A stretch of 64,000 nt of DNA from Erythroxylum novogranatense (lineage: Eukaryota > Streptophyta > Magnoliopsida > Malpighiales > Erythroxylaceae). Positions 56,580-64,000 of the stretch are shown here, in pieces; the stretch's first letter is position 1, and each line of letters starts with the position of its first letter. Location of the stretch: contig CM057233.1 of NCBI GenBank assembly GCA_029891385.1, positions 14,077,460 to 14,141,459 on the forward strand, given 5' to 3'. Made by a program: the position numbers and the translations under genes. Under the pieces are notes generated by a model. That model saw only the letters and a list, made by a program, of their open reading frames with translations, did not search any database and had not been told where the DNA came from.

Positions 56580-57335
56580 CTAAAGCCAATCGCCTTGATA
56601 TCTAATACCATAGGCGAGTACATGAGAATCAAAACTCTTTTGTGATAATGACTTTGTCAACGGATCAACAATATTCTGCTCGGTGGAAATTCTCTCGATC
56701 TGGACATCACCTCGTCCAATGATCTCCCTGATCAGATGATATATGCGGAGTACGTGTTTGGATCGTTGATGAGACCTTGGTTCTTTCGCCTGCGCAATAG
56801 CCCCATTGTTGTCACAATACAACTGTATGGGCCCATCACTGCTAGGAACCACACCAAGTTCAGTAATGAACTTCTTGATCCAAACTGCTTCCTTTGTTGC
56901 TTCTGAAGCGACAATGTACTCTGCCTCGGTCATTGAATCGGCAGTTGCCTCTTGTTTGGAACTCTTCCAACTGACCACCCCGCCATTCAGTGTGAATACG
57001 TAACCTGATTGGGATTTGGAATCATCCTTATCAAATTGGAAACTGGCATCTGTATACCCGCTCACTTTGAGATCTCCATCTCCATATATCAAGAAAACAT
57101 CCTTAGTCCTTCGTAAGTACTTGAGGATATTCTTGACAGCCACCCAATGATCCTCACCAGGATCCGATTGGTATCTTCTCGTAACACTTAGAGCATATGA
57201 TACATCGGGTCTCGTACATAGCATAGCGTACATGATAGATCCTACCGCAGATGCATACGGGATCATATTCTTGCGCATCCTATCATCTTGTGTCTTAGGA
57301 CACATAGATTTCGAGAGTGTTATCCCATGAGTCAC
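56580..57335 (-). pseudogene. Copia B RNase H and RT thumb segment
   Basis: Matches the last 250 residues of the Copia A frame: MLCTRPDVSYALSVT, GYTDASFQF, MTEAEYIVAS and LYCDNNGAI, ending IRYQGDWL. A TAG just upstream (near 57358) and another near 57505 cut it from the RT core. Confidence 0.9.
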
Positions 57336-57503
57336 GGGAAGGTACCCTCTCTTGGATTACTCCATGCTAAACCTTTTTAGCATCTTGTCTATGTACGTTG
57401 ATTGTGAAAGACCAAGCAACCTTTTTGATCTATTTGTATAAATCTTTATCCCAAGGATATAAGTTGCTTCACCAAGGTCTTTCATGGAAAATTGTTTGGA
57501 CAA

Positions 57504-57884
57504 CTAAATCTTTACTGATTGTAGCATAGAGACATCGTTTCCTAGTAATAATATGTCATCTACATATAGCACAAGGAATACGATTGCAGTCCCATTAACC
57601 TTCTTATACACACAGTGTTCATCCGGATTTTGTGAGAAACCAAACTCTTTGATTACCTCATCAAAACGGATATTCCAACTCCTGGATGCTTGTTTCAATC
57701 CATAGATGGATTTCTGAAATTTGCATACCATTTCGCCATCATAGGAGGTGAAACCCTCAGGTTGTGTCATATACACATCCTCAGCTAGATTTCCATTTAG
57801 GAAAGCTGTCTTCACATCCATTTGCCATATCTCATAATCATAATGAGTGGCAATGGCTAGGAGTATTCTAATGGATTTAAGCAT
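57504..57884 (-). pseudogene. Copia B reverse transcriptase core segment
   Basis: Contains QMDVKTAFLNGNL, IYGLKQASRSW and LYVDDILLLGND with the catalytic Asp pair. It overlaps the preceding frame by 28 bp at a frameshift (57857-57884). Confidence 0.9.
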
Positions 57885-58726
57885 TGCTCATGGGTGAAGG
57901 TCTCGTCGTAGTCAACTCCTTGTCTTTGACGAAAGCCTTTAGCCACAAGCTTTGCTTTATAGGTAATTACATTACCATCCATGTCGGTTTTCTTTTTGAA
58001 AACCCATTTACACCCTATAGGTTTGATTCCTTCGGGTGCCTTAACCAAAGTCCATACTTGGTTTTCATACATGAAATCCATTTCAGCCTGCATGGCATGA
58101 AGCCATTTCTCAGACTCTGAACTCTTCAGAACCTCTTCATAGGTGGTAGACTCATCATCTTCTATGAACAATACGTCATTCTGTTCATTCACGAGAAATC
58201 CATATCTCTCGGGAACAGAGTGTATCCTACGTGACCTACGAACTTCGTGTGTTGTAGAAGGTTGAACTGTTACTTCATCTGTATGAGTCACAGTTTCAGG
58301 TTCAGGCAGTTGATCTGTATCTGTTCGAGCATCTTGAACTTCTTCAAGTTCAATATTGCTCCAACTGTCTTCTTGTAAAAGAATCTCTTTCTCTAAAAAG
58401 ACAGCATGCTTTGAAACAAACACCTTTTGTTCCTCAGCAAGGTAGAATTGATATCCCATTGTTTCTTTAGGATATCCTACGAACAAACACTTGTCAGATT
58501 TTGCATCAAGTTTATCTGATCGTGTCCGCTTCACATAAGCCGAACAACCCCAAACTTTCAAATGAGTAAGATAGGGTCTTTTGTTAGTCCACATCTCATA
58601 TGGAGTAACATCAACTGTCTTTGATGGAACTCTTTTTAACAAGTAAACAGCTGTCTCGAGTGCATACCCCCAAAAGGATTTTGGTAACTTTGCAAAGCCC
58701 ATCATTGATCGTACCATGTCTAACAA
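57857..58726 (-). pseudogene. Copia B integrase C-terminus and RT N-terminus
   Basis: One open frame runs from LDMVRSMMGF of integrase through RSRRIHSVPERYGF and KWVFKKKTDMDG to VDYDETF, where the frame shifts. This segment is open in B but interrupted in Copia A (near 48870), so the two elements died by different mutations. Confidence 0.9.
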
Positions 58727-58936
58727 GGTTCGATTTCTCCTTTCGTCACACCATTATCTTTGTGGTGTGTAAGGAGGAGTCCATTGAGATAAAATCCCAT
58801 TATCTACGAGATAATCCAAAATTCTTGGTCTAAGTATTCCCCACCACGATCGATCGTAATGTCTTGATACTTTTCCCAAGTTGGTTTTCTACTTCATTTC
58901 GAATTGTTTGAACTTTTCAAATGCTTGATTTGTATC

Positions 58937-60031
58937 TCATCGATACAAGTACCCATATCGAGAATAATCATCGATAAAGGTAATGAAGTAAAGACAACCA
59001 CTTCTGGCATGGATGGACATCGGACCACATACATCTGAATGTATTAGGTCTAATACTCCAGTCGCTCGTTCACCCTTTCCCTTAAAAGGTAATTTAGTCA
59101 TCTTGCCTAATAAACAAGATTCGCATGTGTCATATGATTCATAATCAAATGACCCTAAACTTTCACTCTTATGGAGCTTAGCTATGCGTCTCTCATTTAT
59201 ATGGCCAAGGCGACAATGCCATAAGTAAGTTGATTTTAAATTATCTCGTTTATGTCTTTTCGTGTCATTGACATTCATAATTGGATGTGACATATCCAAT
59301 ATGTAAATTCCATTGCATAATGTACCAGTACCATAAAGCATTACATTCAAACTAATAGAACAACCATTATTACTAAAAGTCATATGGAAACCAGCTCTAT
59401 TTAAGCAAGAAACAGACAATATGTTCTTTGTTAAAACAGGTACAAAATAACATTCATCCAATTTAATTACAAGCCCAGTGGGGAGTGACAAAAAGTAAGT
59501 GCCTACGGCTAATGCAACAACTCTTGCTCCATTTCCCACACGCAGGTCTAGTTCTCCCTTCATGAAGTGTCTACTGTCCCTGAGGCCCTGCATATCATTG
59601 CATATGTGTGAGCCACAACCGGTATCTAATACCCATATGTTATGGTCAGAAACAGTATTAACCTCAATGAAAAACATACTTGAAGAAGTCGAGGCATCTG
59701 ATGCCTTCTTCTGCTTCAATTCTTCCAGATAGACTTTACAGTTCCGCTTCCAGTGGCCAGTCTTGCCACAATAGAAGCAAGTTCCTTTTGGTGCAGTTTC
59801 TTTGGTTTTCTTCTTGGCTGCACTTCTTTTGAGATGCTTACGATAAACTTTCCGATCCTCATCAGAAGCATCGACAGCAAGTGGATCAGGAAGTGGAACA
59901 TCAAAGACATATCCCAGTTCCTCAGACCTGAGAACAATTCTCAGATTTCTCAGCCAATCTAGAAAGTTGGGTCCAGTTAATTTGTTCGAGTCCATAAGTG
60001 AGCGCAAGTTCACACTGGAAGTCATCTTCAA
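58937..60031 (-). pseudogene. Copia B deleted Gag fused to knuckle, protease and integrase core
   Basis: The frame opens MKMTSSVNLRSLMDSNKLTG like Copia A Gag, but after about 70 residues jumps from YRKHLK to RSAAKKKTKE: about 0.48 kb coding the Gag core is missing relative to A. The reading frame survives through an intact knuckle (CFYCGKTGHWKRNC), a protease-like LDTGCGSHICND, the pre-integrase LWHCRLGH and the integrase Asp motifs LIHSDVCGP and FIDDYSRY, then stops at YLYR. Without the Gag core, particle assembly is unlikely. Confidence 0.9.
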
Positions 60032-60806
60032 TAACCTAAAGGGAAAAGAGAGAAAGAATGTTAGAGTAGAATTACATGCATGATCATAAGGACTTGAATG
60101 ACATGCATATGACTCCCACTAGTTTCAAAGAATCCATAACCCTCAGTACGAATCCAAGAAACATTATGACAAAATGTTCTAGTGGGTCGATATCCGACAT
60201 TACTAAAATGACATTGGGTTTACCCAACAAGCCACCTTAGGTCAATCGGTAGGTATCGGTCATACCAATTGCATCATAGATATCCGACATTACTAAAATG
60301 ACCTTGGGTTTACCCAACAAGCCACCTTAGATCTATCGGCAGGTATCGGTCATACCATTTGCTTCATCGATGCAACTATCAACTAGTGCTATCAACTCGT
60401 GATGTATGCACACACATTGGGTTATCAACTCTTGATACGCATACATCTGATGCACACTGCCCAATTTCGCCTCTATCCACGTTGACCTTGAGTTTACTCA
60501 ACAAATCAACGCTTCCAGTGAAAATCGACACATTAATCCGAAAATCTTATTTCCATGGTTCGAACATATTCGTATAGAGTGAGCTTGGGTTTACCCAACA
60601 ACTCAACTCTATAAGAACTCTGGTTCTCCCCATATTAATGGAAGGCGTTAGTTTTCATATGATGTGTGAGGGTTTTCAGGTCTCATCTTCTTCTCCTCCA
60701 AGCCGTAGGATTATAGTCACCATGACTATATGGAATGATTTAGGGTATTTCATCAATCACATTGAGTCTATACCTAAAATCATCCATCATCCCACCTTTG
60801 CATGTT

Positions 60807-61027
60807 ATAAGTCGACTTGTGTATGTATAAGTCGACTTATATCTTTAATAATAAGTCGACTTATGCATGTGTAAGTCGACTTATGCTAGTGTGTAAGTCG
60901 ACTTATGCATGTGTAAGTCGACTTATGCAGCTGTGCACGAACAAGTCGACTTGTACCATTGTGCAAGTCGACTTATGCGTCTACAGTGCACGGACAAGTC
61001 GACTTGTGCATGTGTAAGTCGACTTAT
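60807..61027. repeat. AAGTCGACTT palindrome array in the Copia B leader
   Basis: Ten perfect copies in about 220 bp at the same leader position as in Copia A. Spacers differ from A in number and order, so the array has been gaining and losing units while the palindrome itself stayed intact. Confidence 0.88.
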
Positions 61028-61029
61028 CC

Positions 61030-62139
61030 ATGTGGAATGCTATCTAATCCGCTAATTTCTCAATCCGCGCAGTTCCAATTCACAATACCAAGTGTAATAT
61101 CCTTTATTATGATGTACCAATGAAATACTTTCATTGTTCCATGCTTACCATATATAGTCAAACTATACATGAAAAAACTTAAAATCAATGAATACACTCT
61201 TATTCATTTAGATTTCCAAATAATTTGAGAATATCAAACTATCACCCTAAGTATCTCTAGGTAGTCTAAACTTTATCAAGATTACTTCGGAACTGGTTAC
61301 AAAATTTGTAACGACCAAAATAATCAAGACAACGAAATACACTAACGAGACGCTAATGTAACACATTTGACATCCGAAAAATATTTGGAAACCCAATTTC
61401 AAGAAATTCAATTTGGAAAGCATCCAAAATCAATATAACACATTTTTAATCACATTAAAAATGATCCAAGGCATTGTAATTGAGAAATACACAATTTATC
61501 ATTCCAAACAAAACAGCTTCAACAACTTTCTCAAAACTGCCAAGCTCTGTATTTTGCTTGAAAAAATCATTGAAACAATTTCAATAAATTCTGAGAAAAT
61601 TACAGAGGTTACAAAATGTTCACAACATGTTCCATGAATTTTTTCAGGATTTATTTCCATCAAAAACTCATCCAACCTTAGCAACAAAGCCAATGTAGAA
61701 TCTATGTTCCTCAACACAGTTATTCCCAGCAGCACACAATAAATTCTCAAATAAATAGTAAATAACCTCAAAAATATTTTTCCATTCTCATAGACATTCA
61801 TAAACATCTTAGAGACATGTTGGTGAAAGCAAATCTGAAAAAAAAAATTTCTACAATTTATTCAAGAATTTATAAGCATGCCTGTTCATTGAATGTGCAC
61901 AAAGACAACAACCAGAACATTGGGGAATAAATTAGCAAAACCATATCAAATCACATTGATAAATTCCGAGCTTCCACAGACATATGCAACAACATCTTGT
62001 GAACATATCTGGGTAAGAAAATTAGGAAAACTATATTTCTACACTGAATTCGAAATTCACACAATCAACATGCATCATCGTCACAAGCAATAGGCAACTC
62101 CGACCTAGTCATGGTTTCTTCGTTATATACGACACAAGT
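61030..62139 (-). other. Untranslated leader of Copia B
   Basis: Homologous to 52100-53199 of Copia A; no coding frame supported. Confidence 0.7.
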
Positions 62140-62152
62140 GGCTCTGATACCA
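62140..62152 (-). other. Primer-binding site of Copia B, tRNA-Met type
   Basis: Minus strand TGGTATCAGAGCC, one base from the LTR. Confidence 0.9.
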
Positions 62153-62153
62153 C

Positions 62154-63973
62154 TGTAGGAAAATCCTGGTGTGAGCATCACATGCCCACGGTGCGAAAAA
62201 CAAAATTTTTTTATTCTGGGACCTTCCCGAAAGCCAGGATCCATGTGTCTATATAATAAACTCAAACCATAACGGCCAAAGGAGACTGTCTCTAACGGTA
62301 TCCACGCAGATACCGGAGAACCTAACCGGGACAAACCCTTTCACCCGGGAATAGCTAGAACAAATTAAAGAGTGCTAGCTCTTACCTTTGTCCTTGAAGA
62401 GCTTGAATCAACGATGAAGAGAAGGAGAAGCTTGGTGAAGAAGAGATGAAACCTTAGATGAAAGATGATGAACCTTAGGATTTCTCAAATCCTCTTCAAC
62501 ACCCACGATCATCTACGCTCTTCTTTCTTTCTTAGCCTTTTGTCTTTAACAATTAAAGGCATTAAAAGGCTAATGGTGGAGGATTGTCCACGTTAGTCAC
62601 TTTATATATATATATATATATAAAGTTAAAAAGATAAGACTCCTCCTCCATTCTACACGTTAGTCTCATATATATATTAATTAATTAATTATATATATAT
62701 ATATAAAAATAAATGCTGAAGTGGTCTAGTCACACTAGGGTCGGTCCTACCGGCCTACCGGGTCTCGGTATGGGAAAAACTCCCGGAAACGTTTTTCGGC
62801 AATATCGGTGTCGCGATCTCATCGGGACATATCTCGATCTCATCGGGATCTATTTAATCCGTTTGCTCTCCATATATTGGAACTCTGTCCACAACTATTT
62901 TACGAATTTTCCGAGACACTCTTATGCGTGTGACTCATTAGGTTTCCGGTTATGTTGGCCACTTAGATTAACACTTAATCTGAGCAAGTCATGAGCGGTA
63001 TCTAGCAACACATCATGACTCCCAATTGACCGGAAAGTAATTGGTTTGACGAATGAACATGTATTCATCATGAACCATATCACGAACCTTTCCATAGACA
63101 ATTACCGTGCAATTCGTCCTTTCACCATGCTATACCCCACTTGGTTATGAGTATGGGCAAAGTGTCAACTCTTACTAGACTGACTACGTCAAATCTAGTC
63201 CAAGTGATATCAATTCTTGTCCTGGGACTCATTACTTAATATGTCAATGAAGACATTCTTCATGACATATATGCTCCGGCCAGAGACTTCAAAGTAATGA
63301 CCCTGACAAGAGGCCATGGGTATCATCTTCTGCTATCACAGAAGTGGTGAATCCTCTATTGGCTACTCAATTATCTTCGAATACCTCAAGCTGTACCCAA
63401 TCACCACCCTGTAAACGACCTCTATAAGGCAACAAGGAATGGAGTCAAAGCACAGAATCAGTATCCAAGATATCCTTGAGCACCTCAAGTCTAAGGATAC
63501 TTGCACCATTGCTATGATGAGATTATCACTAACATTAGAATAGGACATCCATATGATGATCTCATAGCAGGTCATCCAATGTACTTACTACCTCTAGTAA
63601 GCATCCATATCTCAACCCTAAATATCTCATATTTACGACACGAGATCCTTTCGCTGATCAAATCAAGGAGCTTGAGATGTACTAGTCTCCGGATTACCGA
63701 TGTCCGGTCTCGGTAATCCTATGACTAGGAATAATTTAGATCTTGACATAATTGCACATGATAGGAATCTCGGTAGTATGATCACATCACAATTTTCTTC
63801 ATGCTATGTCATATATCATGGACTTCATTAATTTGCTTATAGATCAATATCCATTCATAAATAATGAACAGCAAGTTAATGAAATATGCCTTTTTTTATT
63901 TATTCATAAAGTATGTACACAACTTTGTACAAAATGCGCTAAAGGCGATTGCCTTCAGGGCACTACTCTAACA
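62154..63973 (-). repeat. 5' LTR of Copia B, 1820 bp
   Basis: Partner of 54712-56565; ends CTAACA next to the CACTG target copy. Confidence 0.93.
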
Positions 63974-64000
63974 CACTGCTTGATCAAATCAAGGAGCTTG
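63974..64000 (-). repeat. 5' LTR of Copia A, resumed after the nested element
   Basis: CACTG (target duplication) then CTTGATCAAATCAAGGAGCTTG, matching 46792-46813 in the other Copia A LTR. It continues beyond the window. Confidence 0.9.

Larger units (their letters stand above)
54712..63973 (-). mobile_element. Copia LTR retrotransposon B (younger), complete, nested in Copia A 5' LTR
   Basis: At 9262 bp, with LTRs 54712-56565 and 62154-63973 and a perfect CACTG target duplication at 54707-54711 and 63974-63978. After the right copy the sequence CTTGATCAAATCAAGGAGCTTG resumes the Copia A LTR. B is a sister subfamily: its LTRs share a distinct leader-side stretch (GAGTGCTAGCTCTTACC and GAATCAACGATGAAGAG) that A lacks. 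It is inactive: Gag has a large deletion, and there are frameshifts in integrase and RT. Confidence 0.95.

Overview
The window is nuclear DNA of a flowering plant, most likely a eudicot; I cannot name the species. The signs are multi-exon nuclear genes with GT-AG introns, a chloroplast-lumen precursor gene, a DYW-class PPR gene, plant Copia and Gypsy LTR elements, a Stowaway-type MITE and an endogenous caulimovirid. Only three host genes are well supported: RUVBL1/RIN1 (+, 14218-17946), the thylakoid lumenal 17.4 kDa pentapeptide protein TL17 (-, 18673-21634) and a DYW PPR editing-factor gene resembling Arabidopsis At1g25360 (-, 38849-41239). Repeats fill most of the rest.

Layout. 1-4268: a minus-strand Sirevirus-like Copia element with gag only, cut by the left edge. 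4269-14674: a head-to-tail array of about 2.12-kb units, each with a LINE piece, a Stowaway MITE, and the RUVBL1 promoter, leader, exon 1, intron 1 and first 17 or so bases of exon 2. Three units are complete; the fourth carries a 2.09-kb Harbinger-like insertion with TTA target duplication and runs into the intact RUVBL1 gene. The last RUVBL1 exon is also tandemly duplicated (18069-18320). 18673-21634: TL17. 21635-23340: AT-rich, no gene seen. 23341-34572: a decayed minus-strand endogenous pararetrovirus (movement protein, coat protein, zinc knuckle, protease, RT, RNase H), split in its protease by a 4069-bp solo Gypsy-like LTR with a perfect GTACG target duplication. 35940-36420 and 41700-43180: LINE relics, the second carrying a Mutator-type MITE with a 9-bp target duplication. 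38849-41239: the PPR gene. 43180-45258: AT-rich Gypsy-LTR-like relics. 45259-64000: two related minus-strand Copia elements, the younger one (54712-63973) inserted in the 5' LTR of the older with a perfect CACTG target duplication.

The most unusual structure is the RUVBL1 locus. Three extra promoter plus exon-1 modules lie upstream, each keeping the in-phase splice donor, and there is an extra copy of the last exon downstream. The upstream modules could serve as alternative first exons for the one intact gene or yield short N-terminal peptides; this is inference. A second cross-cutting signal is a palindrome, AAGTCGACTT, arrayed in all three Copia elements: in the LTR of one family and in the untranslated leader of the other. 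RUVBL1, TL17 and the PPR gene have no evident functional link and act in the nucleus, the thylakoid lumen and an organelle respectively.
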